Positions 53,203 to 62,253 are shown, counted from the stretch's first letter. The stretch: DNA of 64,000 bases from Microbulbifer rhizosphaerae (GCF_014191725.1 NZ_JACHWZ010000013.1:1-64000), one strand, 5' to 3'. Translations and numbers: made by a program. Notes: a model not told the origin generated them from the sequence alone.

Positions 53203-54465
53203 CTAGAACAGATACTGGGCGCGCAGCACCAGGGAATTGCCATCGCGCTCGTCGCCCACCAGCGCGAATGCGCCGGGGCCGCTGACCCGGGAGCGCACCA
53301 GGTTGAGCGCGAATTTGATACTGGGGTCGTAGTAGTAGGAAACGCCCAGGGTGTGGGTGGTGACGTCGGTCCCCTGGGTGGCACTGCTGGCGTTTACCCG
53401 CGAACTGCGGGTCGCCAGCTCCCAGGCATTGCGCACCCCGGCGGGCTGCTTGAAGACGCCCTGACCCGCGCTGTATTCCCGGCTCTCGCCGGTGAGGAAG
53501 TGGCTCAGGGTCAGGGAGTAGCCGTCGAAGTCCTCTCCATCCAGCGGCGATGACCTGTCGGTGGTATTCAGCTCGCGGCGGCCGTACTCCGCCTGCAACA
53601 GCGTGCCCTGCCACTGGGCCGCCAGTTCCAGGCCCTGCTGGGTCAGGTGATCCACTGCCACGGGGGTGCCGCCAGCGGCGTAATCCACCAGCCGCACCGG
53701 CGTCTCGCGCACCTCGCCCCTGGCCCAGGCGGGACTCAGTTCGTCGCCGGACATTTCCCGGTAGGAGCCCCAGAGTCCCAGGTGCAGCACCCTGCCCGGA
53801 TCGCGCCAGGGCGCCCAGGTCAGGCGGCCGCTGCCGGCGTAGTCGAGGTCTTCGTAGTCGTCCTCGCCGCTGCCGCCGAAGGCGTCGTTCTTGTACACGC
53901 CGAAGGAATAGCGCAGGCCGCTGGAAGGGAAATACTGGTAGGCCGAGGCGCCCCAGCGGAAATAGGGGGACACGGTGTTTGCCAGACTGTTGCGCTCGAT
54001 CATCACCAGGTACTTGCTGCTGGACAGGGCCTCCAGGGAGATGTCCTCGCGCAGCTTGCCGAGCTGGATTGTGGGGCCGCCATCGAAGCCGCTGTAGCGC
54101 AGCCGCGCCATAACGACCTCCGCCTCTTCGGCGAAGTCCATCAGCAGCTTGTAGTCCCAGTCGCCCTGCTCGGATTCGATATAAGCCCGCACCCGCCGGG
54201 GGAAGAGATTGGAACCGGTACGGCCCTCGTTAGTGGCGTTATAGGCGCCGTCGAATTGGTTGTAATCCAATTGCACGCGGCCGCCCATTTCCAGGTTTTC
54301 CCAGAACGCGGGCACGGCTTCGCCCTGGCTGGGCACTTCGGCCTTGCTATTGAATTCACTGTTTGGTTGGTTGAGCTGGTTCTGGTTATCGTCGCTGGCT
54401 TGCGCACTGCTGGCCAGCCACAGGCTGGCACAGACCAGCCCCACGGAGGTGGAGATTCTCATCAT
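53203..54465 (-). CDS. OprO/OprP-type outer-membrane porin
   Basis: 420 residues with a signal peptide (SVGLVCASLWLASSAQASD) and a 16-strand-type barrel ending in LRAQYLF. OprO/P family traits are FPRRVRAYIESEQGDWDYKLLMDFA, LRYSGFDGGPTIQLGKLRED and MIERNSLANTVSPYFRWGAS. Classical members take up phosphate. Being first in the tctCBA operon suggests that this one admits an anionic carboxylate instead (inference). Confidence 0.88.
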   Translation of the reverse strand: MMRISTSVGLVCASLWLASSAQASDDNQNQLNQPNSEFNSKAEVPSQGEAVPAFWENLEMGGRVQLDYNQFDGAYNATNEGRTGSNLFPRRVRAYIESEQGDWDYKLLMDFAEEAEVVMARLRYSGFDGGPTIQLGKLREDISLEALSSSKYLVMIERNSLANTVSPYFRWGASAYQYFPSSGLRYSFGVYKNDAFGGSGEDDYEDLDYAGSGRLTWAPWRDPGRVLHLGLWGSYREMSGDELSPAWARGEVRETPVRLVDYAAGGTPVAVDHLTQQGLELAAQWQGTLLQAEYGRRELNTTDRSSPLDGEDFDGYSLTLSHFLTGESREYSAGQGVFKQPAGVRNAWELATRSSRVNASSATQGTDVTTHTLGVSYYYDPSIKFALNLVRSRVSGPGAFALVGDERDGNSLVLRAQYLF

Positions 54466-54827
54466 ATTCGCCTTTTTATAGTTTTAGGTGTACGCGCCGC
54501 AGCGCGCCGGTCAGCTGGCGGAAGCTACTTGCACCGGCTATCCGGACAACAGAAGTTAACCCCCAACCGCGGGGTGGGAAATGTAAAGGCGATATTGATC
54601 GTTTTGTTCATATTGATCACGGGGCCTAAGACAGAGCCCCTATTCGCTAGCGGTTGTAAACTCTGCGCATAGGTGATGATTCTCCGGTGTTCAGGCAAGG
54701 CCTTCTACACCGACACCAAGACAGTGGCCGCTTGCTGGTTCGATACAGATATCCGGTTGTGGCGCTGGCAGCAGTTGCAAAGGCTCGGGCACCCTCGCTG
54801 TCTGCCCCCACAACGCCCGCAAACCGA
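54466..54827. other. Intergenic region, promoter of the porin-TctCBA operon
   Basis: About 360 bp. A GGGGC...GCCCC inverted repeat lies at about 54621-54641 without a clear T-run. No gene is seen. No promoter boxes were assigned with confidence. Confidence 0.5.
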
Positions 54828-55730
54828 TTAATCGCGATAGCGCTTGGTCAGATCCCCATAGGCCTCGATCCGCCGGTCGCGCAGGAAGGGCCACCAGCGC
54901 CGCACATTCTCGCTGCGCGCCAGATCCACATCCGCCACCAGCACTTGCGCGCTCTCGTCGGCAGTCGCGATAAATTCGCCCTGGGGACCGGCGACAAAGC
55001 TGTGGCCCCAGAACTGCGAACCCTGGGTCTGCGTCGATGGGTCCGCCTCGAAACCGACCCGGTTGGCCACCAGCACCGGCAGGCCGTTGGCCACTGCGTG
55101 GGCGCGCTGGATGGTGATCCAGGCATCGCGCTGCCGCGCCTGTTCGGCCGCGTCATCCACCGGATTCCAGCCGATGGCGGTGGGGTAGAGCAGCAGGTCG
55201 GCGCCCGCCAGTGCCATCATGCGCGCCGCCTCCGGGTACCACTGGTCCCAGCACACCAGCAGGCCGAGCTTGCCGACGCTGGTCTCGATCGGCTGGAAGC
55301 CCAGGTCCCCGGGAGTGAAATAAAACTTCTCGTAGTAGCCCGGGTCATCCGGAATATGCATCTTGCGGTAAATGCCCGCGATGCTGCCATCCCGCTCCAG
55401 CACCACCGCGGTGTTGTGGTACAGGCCCGCCGCGCGCCGCTCGAACAGGGAGATGACGAGCACTATACCCAGTTCCTTCGCCAGCGCGCCGAACTGCTCG
55501 GTGGACGGGCCGGGAATCGGCTCGGCCAAATCGAACAGGTCCGTGCTCTCGTGTTGGCAGAAATACAGGCTGGTGTGCAGCTCCTGCAGCAGCACCAGCT
55601 GCGCGCCGCGCGCGGCGGCCTCGCGGATGCCGGCGATGGTCGCCTGCACCGTCTGCTCGCGGTTGTCGGAACACGCCTGCTGCACCAGGCCGACGCGCAG
55701 GATTTTCTGGTTCGGTTTTTTTGAGGTCAT
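54828..55730 (-). CDS. aguB: N-carbamoylputrescine amidase
   Basis: 300 residues, nitrilase superfamily with the Glu-Lys-Cys triad: LVLLQELHTSLYFCQ (Glu), IYRKMHIPDDPGYYEKFYFT (Lys) and LGLLVCWDQWYPEAARMMAL (Cys). The DDPGYYEKFYF and GWNPVDDAAEQARQRDAW stretches are specific to AguB-type enzymes. It hydrolyses N-carbamoylputrescine to putrescine, CO2 and ammonia. It overlaps aguA by 4 bp, so the two steps from agmatine are coupled. Confidence 0.95.
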   Translation of the reverse strand: MTSKKPNQKILRVGLVQQACSDNREQTVQATIAGIREAAARGAQLVLLQELHTSLYFCQHESTDLFDLAEPIPGPSTEQFGALAKELGIVLVISLFERRAAGLYHNTAVVLERDGSIAGIYRKMHIPDDPGYYEKFYFTPGDLGFQPIETSVGKLGLLVCWDQWYPEAARMMALAGADLLLYPTAIGWNPVDDAAEQARQRDAWITIQRAHAVANGLPVLVANRVGFEADPSTQTQGSQFWGHSFVAGPQGEFIATADESAQVLVADVDLARSENVRRWWPFLRDRRIEAYGDLTKRYRD

Positions 55731-56773
55731 AGTGCCTCCGGGATTTGCGGTATTTGCCCACTCGGTATCTGCATCGTTACACAGTGCAGGCTGCCGTACT
55801 GCTCGATCAGCGCGCGGCAGTCGATGCCGATCACTTCACGGCCCGGGAAGCAGGGGCGCAGGCGCGCCAGGGCTTCCTCGTCGTTGTTGTCTCCATAGAC
55901 GGGCACCAGCACCGCGCCGTTGATAATCAGAAAGTTGGCATAGCCCGCCGGCAGGCGCCCGCCGTCCTCGTCGTAAATCGGCGTCGGCAGCGGCAGCGGC
56001 ACCAGCTTGTAGGGCTGGTCGTCCGCACGGCGGAAAGCGGCCAGCTCAGCGGCCATGGCCCGCAGGTCCGCGAAATGCGCATCATCCCGATCCTCGCAGG
56101 CCTGGTAGGCGATGGTCCCGGCGTCGCAGAAGCGGGCGATGGTGTCGATGTGGCCGTCGGTGTCGTCGCCGAGCAGGTCCCCGTGGCGCAGCCAGAGCAC
56201 TCGCTCCACCCCGAACAGCGGCTTGAGGAAATCCTCTATCTGCGTCTTGTTCAAGTGCGGATTACGCGTGGGCGCCAGCAGGCAGCGCTCGGTGGTGAGC
56301 AGGGTGCCGGCGCCGTCCACCTCGATGGCACCACCCTCCAGCACGAAATCCAGTGTTTCGACTTCCGCCCCCAGCGCGCCCTGCTCCGCCAGCTTGCGCG
56401 TGACCTGGTTGTCGCGACCGGCCGCGAACTTGCCGCCCCAGCCGTTGAACACGAAATCCAGATGCCGCGGGCGCCCGCCGCGGAACACGGTAATGGGCCC
56501 GTGATCCCGCACCCACACATCGTCACTCTCCACCCGGCACACATGGAGACGCTCCGGCCGGGCCCCGGCCAACACCAGGCGGTCGCGCAGAAGGGCCGGC
56601 TCCAAGCCGTAGTTGATATGCACATTCTGGTAGCGGCTGATGGTCGCGGCTATCTCCACGAAGCAGCGCTCCACCGCATCAAAGTGCCGCGCGAAGTCAC
56701 CGTCGGCGCGCGGCCAGGTCAGCATCACTGCCGATTGCGGCGCCCATTCGGGCGGGAGGAATGATGGGCTCAT
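55727..56773 (-). CDS. aguA: Agmatine deiminase
   Basis: 348 residues from ATG 56773; a GTG at 56785 is possible. Family landmarks are FLPPEWAPQSAVMLTWPRAD, SDDVWVRDHGPITVFRGG, VLEGGAIEVDGAGTLLTTE, LRHGDLLGDDTDGHIDTIAR and the C-terminal catalytic Cys in YGSLHCVTMQIP. It converts agmatine to N-carbamoylputrescine plus ammonia. Confidence 0.95.
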   Translation of the reverse strand: MSPSFLPPEWAPQSAVMLTWPRADGDFARHFDAVERCFVEIAATISRYQNVHINYGLEPALLRDRLVLAGARPERLHVCRVESDDVWVRDHGPITVFRGGRPRHLDFVFNGWGGKFAAGRDNQVTRKLAEQGALGAEVETLDFVLEGGAIEVDGAGTLLTTERCLLAPTRNPHLNKTQIEDFLKPLFGVERVLWLRHGDLLGDDTDGHIDTIARFCDAGTIAYQACEDRDDAHFADLRAMAAELAAFRRADDQPYKLVPLPLPTPIYDEDGGRLPAGYANFLIINGAVLVPVYGDNNDEEALARLRPCFPGREVIGIDCRALIEQYGSLHCVTMQIPSGQIPQIPEAL

Positions 56774-57132
56774 AATCTGGCGCACCGGGAATAACTCAGG
56801 GTGCTGGATTCTAGCCGCTTTGGGTGTTCTTTGCCTGCTAGTGTTGTAGGAGCCTGCTCGCAGGCGAACAGCTACGGAGCACCCTGTAGAAAAGGAAAAC
56901 GGCCAGATGCCCTATCACCGTATAGTAGTACTCACCAGCGCCGGCATCTCGGCAGAGCCCGCGATAGCTTTTTCCGAGTCGAATCAGCCGAGCAGCCTAC
57001 CCCAAGCATGAATCCCTTATATCTATAAATATGGAGTCAAAGAAAGCCTATACCCGGAGAAGCAAATTTCGGGTGGGCCTGCTGCCCGCAAATAAAAACA
57101 GCTGACTCATAAAGGCCTGCGTTCACTCCTCA
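56774..57132. other. Intergenic region with a single REP unit
   Basis: About 360 bp between parE stop and aguA start. It holds a lone REP half-unit (56844-56876, TGTAGGAGCCTGCTCGCAGG) and otherwise nothing I recognise. Confidence 0.55.
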
Positions 57133-59019
57133 TCAGCTCACTTCCGCCAGATTACCCTTGCTCTCCAGCCACTGCTTGCGATCCCCCGCACGCTTCTTGG
57201 CCAGCAGCATATCCAACAACTGGTTGCTGTCATCCCCAACGTCGATATACAGCTGCACCAAGCGGCGGGTATCCGGGTCCATGGTGGTTTCGCGCAGTTG
57301 CAGGGGGTTCATTTCTCCCAGGCCCTTGAAGCGGGTGACCTGGATTTTTCCCTTTTTGTTTTCCGCGGCGATGCGGTCGAGGATGCCCTGTTTTTCCGCT
57401 TCGTCCAGCGCGTAGTAGACGTCCTTGCCGATATCCACGCGGAACAGCGGCGGCATGGCGACATAGACGTGGCCTTCAGTGACCAAGGGGCGGAAGTGGC
57501 GCAGGAAGAGTGCGCACAATAATGTAGCGATGTGCAGACCGTCGGAGTCGGCGTCGGCGAGGATGCAGATTTTGTTGTAGCGCAGGCCTTCCAGGTTGTC
57601 GCTGCCCGGATCTACGCCCAGGGCTACGGCGATGTCGTGCACTTCCTGGCTGGCGAGGATTTCCGTGGAGTCCACTTCCCAGGTGTTCAGGATTTTTCCG
57701 CGCAGGGGCATGATGGCCTGGAATTCGCGGTCTCGGGCCTGTTTGGCGGAGCCGCCGGCGGAGTCGCCCTCCACCAGGAAGAGTTCACTGCGCGCGGTGT
57801 CGCCGCTGGAACAGTCCGCCAGTTTGCCGGGCAGCGCGGGGCCCTGGGTGACTTTTTTGCGTGCGACTTTTTTTGCGGAGCGCAGACGTTTCTGCGCGTT
57901 GCCGATGCAGAGCTCGGCGAGGCGGTCGCCGTCTTCAGTGTGCTGGTTGAGCCACAGGCTGAAGGCGTCCTTGGCCACACCGGAGACGAAAGCGGTGGCC
58001 TCGCGGGAAGAGAGGCGCTCCTTGGTCTGGCCGGAAAACTGCGGGTCCGCCAGTTTGGCGGAGAGCACATAGGAGCACTGGCCCCAGATATCCTCCGGCC
58101 CCAGTTTGACTCCCCGCGGCATCAGGTTGCGGATTTCGCAGTACTCGCGCATGGCTTCCAGCAGGCCGGAGCGCAGGCCGTTCACATGGGTACCGCCCTG
58201 GCTGGTGGGAATCAGGTTGACGTAGGATTCAGCGGTGACTTCGCCGCCCTCCGGCAGCCACTGCACCGCCCAGTCTGCGGCCTCGCTGGTGGCGGCGAAG
58301 CTGCCTATAAAGGGTTCCGCCGGCAGTACTTCCCAGCCGTGGTTCGCGTCCGCCAAGTAGTCCTTGAGGCCGTCTTCGTAGTACCACTGCTCGGATTCAC
58401 CGTCCTGCTCGTTGATAAATATCACGGTGAGGCCGGGGCAGAGCACCGCCTTGGCGCGCAGCAGGTGGCGCAGGCGGGGCACAGAGAATTTGGCGGAGTC
58501 GAAATATTTCGGGTCCGGCATAAAGCGCAGGCTGGTGCCGGTGGTGCGCTTGGGGCAGCTGCCGATCACTTCCAGGTCCGAGGCCTTGTCGCCGTTCTGG
58601 AAACCCATGCGGTACACCTGGCCGTCGCGCTGGATGGTGATTTCCAGCACCTTGGACAGGGCGTTGACCACCGACACCCCCACGCCGTGCAGGCCGCCGG
58701 AGAACTGGTAGTTTTTGTTGGAAAACTTGCCCCCGGCGTGCAGGGTGGAGAGGATGACTTCCACCCCGGGGCGGCCTTGTTCCGGGTGGATGTCCACCGG
58801 CATGCCTCGGCCGTCGTCGCTCACCGACAGGGTGTGGTCTTTGTGCAGGACCACTTCGATTTTTTTCGCGTGGCCGGCGAGGGCCTCGTCCACGCTGTTG
58901 TCGATGACTTCCTGGGCCAGGTGGTTGGGGCGGGTGGTGTCGGTGTACATGCCCGGGCGCTTGCGCACCGGGTCGAGTCCCGTGAGTACTTCGATATCTT
59001 CGGCGGAGTAGTTGGCCAT
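57133..59019 (-). CDS. parE: DNA topoisomerase IV subunit B
   Basis: 628 residues, the standard ParE length. GHKL ATPase motifs (QEVIDNSVDEALAG, SVSDDGRGMPVD, GGLHGVGVSVVNAL), the transducer domain with TSQGGTHVNGLRSGL, the Toprim domain (LFLVEGDSAGGSAKQARD, ICILADADSDGLHIATLL) and a short C-terminal domain with RFKGLGEMNPLQLRETTM. It pairs with ParC, not in the window, to separate daughter chromosomes. First gene of the conserved parE-yqiA-cpdA-yqiB-nudF block. Confidence 0.97.
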   Translation of the reverse strand: MANYSAEDIEVLTGLDPVRKRPGMYTDTTRPNHLAQEVIDNSVDEALAGHAKKIEVVLHKDHTLSVSDDGRGMPVDIHPEQGRPGVEVILSTLHAGGKFSNKNYQFSGGLHGVGVSVVNALSKVLEITIQRDGQVYRMGFQNGDKASDLEVIGSCPKRTTGTSLRFMPDPKYFDSAKFSVPRLRHLLRAKAVLCPGLTVIFINEQDGESEQWYYEDGLKDYLADANHGWEVLPAEPFIGSFAATSEAADWAVQWLPEGGEVTAESYVNLIPTSQGGTHVNGLRSGLLEAMREYCEIRNLMPRGVKLGPEDIWGQCSYVLSAKLADPQFSGQTKERLSSREATAFVSGVAKDAFSLWLNQHTEDGDRLAELCIGNAQKRLRSAKKVARKKVTQGPALPGKLADCSSGDTARSELFLVEGDSAGGSAKQARDREFQAIMPLRGKILNTWEVDSTEILASQEVHDIAVALGVDPGSDNLEGLRYNKICILADADSDGLHIATLLCALFLRHFRPLVTEGHVYVAMPPLFRVDIGKDVYYALDEAEKQGILDRIAAENKKGKIQVTRFKGLGEMNPLQLRETTMDPDTRRLVQLYIDVGDDSNQLLDMLLAKKRAGDRKQWLESKGNLAEVS

Positions 59020-59137
59020 ATTCTTATTGACTGCTTGTTGACAAATTCTGCTGTAGGGCGGGCCTGGGGCCCGCTTGCGGAGCTGGAGCCTTCAGCGCTC
59101 TAACAAATAGCTCCGCGTTCCCGGGGCAGGGGCGCTC

Positions 59138-59743
59138 CTACGGGTTAAATAAAAATTCAATTATCGGCGCGCAGTAGCGCGCGAAGCCCTGGAAGCTGTG
59201 ATCGCCGCCGTCCTCGAGGGTCTGCCGCTGGCCGCGGTAGAAGTCTTCCGCCTCGCGACAGTCCAGAGTCTCGTCGCCGCGCTGGGCCAGCAGCCAGTAG
59301 CGCGCGGCGAGGGGATGGGGCAGCGATTCTTCCAGTTGGCGCATGGTATCAACGTCGGCCGGGGTAAGGCGATACTCCTGTGCCCCACCGCTGTAAGGCG
59401 TCAGCGTCTGCCCCAGGTAGTTGGGCATAAAGTGTGAGGGGTGCACCGCCGGATTGACCACCACCGCCGGCAGCCGGTAGCGCTCGGCCAGGTAACTGGC
59501 CCAGAAACCGCCCATGGAGCTGCCCACCAGGCCGATGGGACCACACTCGCCGCTTTTTACAAAGCTTTCCACCAGGCCGCTCAAGGAGTGGGCGGCAATG
59601 GCCGGATAGGGGGAGATCTGCGGCGCGCAGTAGACGATGCTCGGGTGTGCCTCCGCCAGCCATTTGCGCAGCAGCTGGCATTTGGTCGACTGCGGCGAGG
59701 AGAGGAAGCCGTGGAGATAGATGAGCAGGGGGCGGTTTTGCAT
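59138..59743 (-). CDS. yqiA: YqiA-type alpha/beta hydrolase
   Basis: 201 residues. LLIYLHGFLSSPQSTKCQLL at the start, nucleophile Ser in GLVGSSMGGFWASYLAERY, PAVHPSHFMPNYLG, and the final His in GGDHSFQGF. It matches the YqiA/YcfP esterase family both in sequence and in location beside parE. The physiological ester is unknown. Confidence 0.92.
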   Translation of the reverse strand: MQNRPLLIYLHGFLSSPQSTKCQLLRKWLAEAHPSIVYCAPQISPYPAIAAHSLSGLVESFVKSGECGPIGLVGSSMGGFWASYLAERYRLPAVVVNPAVHPSHFMPNYLGQTLTPYSGGAQEYRLTPADVDTMRQLEESLPHPLAARYWLLAQRGDETLDCREAEDFYRGQRQTLEDGGDHSFQGFARYCAPIIEFLFNP

Positions 59744-59795
59744 GGGCGGGGATTATAGGGGTTTGGTGGGGTTTATGCCTTGTCCCAAAGCCGGA

Positions 59796-59814
59796 GGCGG
59801 GCCTGGGGCCCGCC
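59796..59814. repeat. GC-rich palindromic repeat
   Basis: GGCGGGCCTGGGGCCCGCC; a second copy without the outer bases lies at 59058-59074 in the previous intergenic gap. Both follow gene starts or ends in this block. Confidence 0.5.
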
Positions 59815-59842
59815 AGCCGAGCTAGGGCTCGGCGCTCCCGGC

Positions 59843-60493
59843 TTAGCGCAGGGTTTTGTCCAGGCTGCTGAAGGCGCGGCGCAGGTCCACTTTCATGTCG
59901 TTCCAGAAGGTGACGCTGGTGAAGCGCTCCAGGCGGCCGGGGCCCAGCCCTCCGAATTTTTCACCAATATCCCGGCGGTCGCGGAAGCGCAGCATCAGTT
60001 TGCCCTCGTCATTGTAGAGTTCGCCCACCAAGACGCCGTAGGCGCTCTGCTCGGCGTACACCCGCCACAGCCAGGCGGAGGGCTCCAGGGGGGCGGCCAG
60101 GGAGAAGCGTTCCAGGCGCAACTGCAGCGTGTAGTCCGCCACTTGCGGGTCGGCCACCAGTTGGCTGTTGCGCGGGGAGAGAAATTTTTCGCTGAAGATC
60201 TCCGCCATCAGTTCCTGCAGCCTGGCCCGGTCTCTTGCGTCCAGCTCATAGTCCCGGGCGCGCAGGGGCTGGCCGGGGCCTGCGACGCGTTTGGTGTAGT
60301 CGATTTCCACCGGCACCACGTAGACAGCGGAGCCGCTGAGGTCGAAGGCAAAGGCAGCGGCCACGCTGTCGAGGCCGCTGGTGCGGGGCTGCAGTCCGTC
60401 CGCGGTCTCCGCTTCGGTGGGAGCGGCCTGCTGTGTGCAAGCGGAAAACAACAATACGGAAAACAGGAAAAACAGCGGAAAAACCACGCGCAT
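59843..60493 (-). CDS. Putative lipoprotein, unknown function
   Basis: 216 residues from ATG 60493, with GAGG six bases upstream. The lipoprotein signal is VVFPLFFLFSVLLFSACTQQ. The mature domain contains DLSGSAVYVVPVEIDYTKRV, a helical LQELMAEIFSEKFL, VADYTLQLRLERFSLAAPLE, VLVGELYNDEGKLMLRFRDR and ends FSSLDKTLR. It resembles DUF3313/DUF3261-type outer-membrane-associated lipoproteins, but I cannot assign a family. It interrupts the usual yqiA-cpdA adjacency and is followed upstream by a MITE-like repeat. Confidence 0.75.
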   Translation of the reverse strand: MRVVFPLFFLFSVLLFSACTQQAAPTEAETADGLQPRTSGLDSVAAAFAFDLSGSAVYVVPVEIDYTKRVAGPGQPLRARDYELDARDRARLQELMAEIFSEKFLSPRNSQLVADPQVADYTLQLRLERFSLAAPLEPSAWLWRVYAEQSAYGVLVGELYNDEGKLMLRFRDRRDIGEKFGGLGPGRLERFTSVTFWNDMKVDLRRAFSSLDKTLR

Positions 60494-60562
60494 CTTCAAC
60501 CTCACAACTTCCGGGGACAAAGTTCCATTGTACGGGCGCAGCGGCGGGAAAGGCAGGTTAAT

Positions 60563-60738
60563 ACTCAAGTTTCGGAGTTCGAGGCGCCTGCCGGTGGCAC
60601 AAGCTGAAGCGGGGTGCGCCTTTCCGGGACTGTCTGCGAGAGGGACCTCGCGGACAAGCCTACAGGGACGTATTCACGGCGTGTCCCGGAAAGGCGCACC
60701 CCGCTTCAGCTCCCGGAACTGAACCCCGAAACTTGAGT
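60563..60738. mobile_element. MITE-like element 2 with 18-bp ends and a nested 28-bp inverted repeat
   Basis: Ends are ACTCAAGTTTCGGAGTTC (60563-60580) and the reverse complement of ACTCAAGTTTCGGGGTTC (60721-60738). Inside is a perfect 28-bp inverted repeat (60602-60629 and 60684-60711). TAAT flanks both ends, a possible 4-bp target duplication. Same ends as the element at 15547-15744 but a different core. Confidence 0.75.
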
Positions 60739-60747
60739 TAATAAAGG

Positions 60748-61551
60748 TTAATAACCAGCAGAGGCGAGATCGACACTGTATTCAGAGACGGTGACCCGCT
60801 CTACTCCGGTGCGATAACCGCCGTCGTTGCGCAGTTCGAACCAGCGGTAGCCGGGCATCTTCTCGTCCACGGAAAAGGGACCGCTGCCGGGAGTGAACTG
60901 AACGGAGGTGGAGGGAGTGGCGTGCAGGCCGATATGCCCCAGGCGGCTGTCGAACTGCTGGTGCACATGCCCCCAAACCACCGCTTTGACGCTGGGGTTA
61001 TCGCCGATCAGTTGCAGGAAACGATCGCGGCCGCTACGCAGCATATGGCCGTCGATCCAGGCACTGCCCACCTGTACCGGCTGGTGGTGCATCAGGATCA
61101 TCAGCGGGTGCGCAGCGTGCAGGGCCAGCAACTCTTCCAGGCGCTCCAGTTGGGAATCGTCGAGGCCGCCGCAGATTTGCCCCCGCAGGCTGCTGTCCAA
61201 CAGCAGCAGGCGCCAGTCTCCCAGCGACACCACTTCCGGGTGCCGCCCCGGTGCCACCCGGTTCATGCGCGCAGGGTTGTCGTGATTGCCGGGCAGCCAG
61301 TACCAGGGAATTTCCACCCGCTGCATTTTTTGCAGGAAGCGGCGATAGGAGCCTTCGGAACTATTGGCACTGATATCTCCGGTGGCGACCAGAATGTCGG
61401 CATCGGACTGTTCCCGCTCGATCGCGCGCAGCACTTCGTCGAAAGTATGCCCGGTGTCCAGGCCAAGCAACTGGTAATCCGGCCGGCCGCCGATATGGGG
61501 GTCGGTAAACTGCACCAGGCGATGTACGGGCCCGACTGACTCTTCTATCAC
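60748..61551 (-). CDS. cpdA: 3',5'-cyclic-AMP phosphodiesterase
   Basis: 267 residues, GTG start with AGGTGAG upstream. Calcineurin-like metallophosphatase motifs: QFTDPHIGG, LVATGDISANSSEGSYRRF, WYWLPGNHDNPARM, LMILMHHQPVQVGSAWIDGH and VVWGHVHQQFDSRLGHIGLH. These, the length and the parE-nudF context identify CpdA, which lowers cAMP. Confidence 0.93.
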   Translation of the reverse strand: MIEESVGPVHRLVQFTDPHIGGRPDYQLLGLDTGHTFDEVLRAIEREQSDADILVATGDISANSSEGSYRRFLQKMQRVEIPWYWLPGNHDNPARMNRVAPGRHPEVVSLGDWRLLLLDSSLRGQICGGLDDSQLERLEELLALHAAHPLMILMHHQPVQVGSAWIDGHMLRSGRDRFLQLIGDNPSVKAVVWGHVHQQFDSRLGHIGLHATPSTSVQFTPGSGPFSVDEKMPGYRWFELRNDGGYRTGVERVTVSEYSVDLASAGY

Positions 61552-61590
61552 ACGCTCACCTTGTCCACGCCCCCAGTGATGGCAGGCGGG

Positions 61591-62112
61591 TCAGAGCCGT
61601 CGGCCATCCAGTATCAGTTCAATTTCCGCGCGGCCATTCGCCAGGCAGTGGCCCAGCCATTCGCCGAGGAAGCGGTTGGCCTGCTGCCGTTCGTCCGCGC
61701 AGTGCATGCGCGGGTTGGGGTAAGTGAAGCCGGCTCCGTTGTCACCCACCGGTCCGCGTCCATCCACCGCCACCACTTCCGCCATGCGCGCGTCGTGGTA
61801 GAGGCGCACGGTGATCTGGGGCGGTGCCAGCCAGTTCCGCTCGCCGGTCTCAGCGCTCGCGTTCAGGCACACCTCGGTGGTGTAGCGGGAGCGGGACTGG
61901 ACCGACAGTTCCAGGGCCCCGTGGGGCATCTGGTAGCGCCAGTGCTCCCTGTTCGCCAATTCCGGCAACAGTTTGCGCAGGCGCAGATAGTTGGCGTCGC
62001 AATCGGCATGATAGGCAGGTAAATCCACCCGATATTCTGTCTTGCCACCCGCCTCCCGGAGGCGGCGCGCACGCTTTTCCGCCACCGCTCTCGTTTTTAC
62101 CGATAGGCCCAT
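61591..62112 (-). CDS. yqiB: YqiB-family protein (DUF1249)
   Basis: 173 residues from ATG 62112, with GGAG eight bases upstream; a GTG at 62121 is less likely. Family features are DLPAYHADCDANYLRLRKLL and ITVRLYHDARMAEVVAVDGR, plus the C-terminal YPNPRMHCADERQQANRFLG. Function is unknown, but the gene is regularly found between cpdA and nudF, as here. Confidence 0.9.
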   Translation of the reverse strand: MGLSVKTRAVAEKRARRLREAGGKTEYRVDLPAYHADCDANYLRLRKLLPELANREHWRYQMPHGALELSVQSRSRYTTEVCLNASAETGERNWLAPPQITVRLYHDARMAEVVAVDGRGPVGDNGAGFTYPNPRMHCADERQQANRFLGEWLGHCLANGRAEIELILDGRRL

Positions 62113-62253
62113 TATCGACACTCCAATTCTATTGTCGCCGTGATTCAGCTCTCAGTTTGCGCCCCTGCCGGGCAATTGAGCGGGATTCCTTTGTGACCCG
62201 CCATTCACAATGAGATTTTGTTCCTGCTTACGGCGATTTATTGAAACAATATT

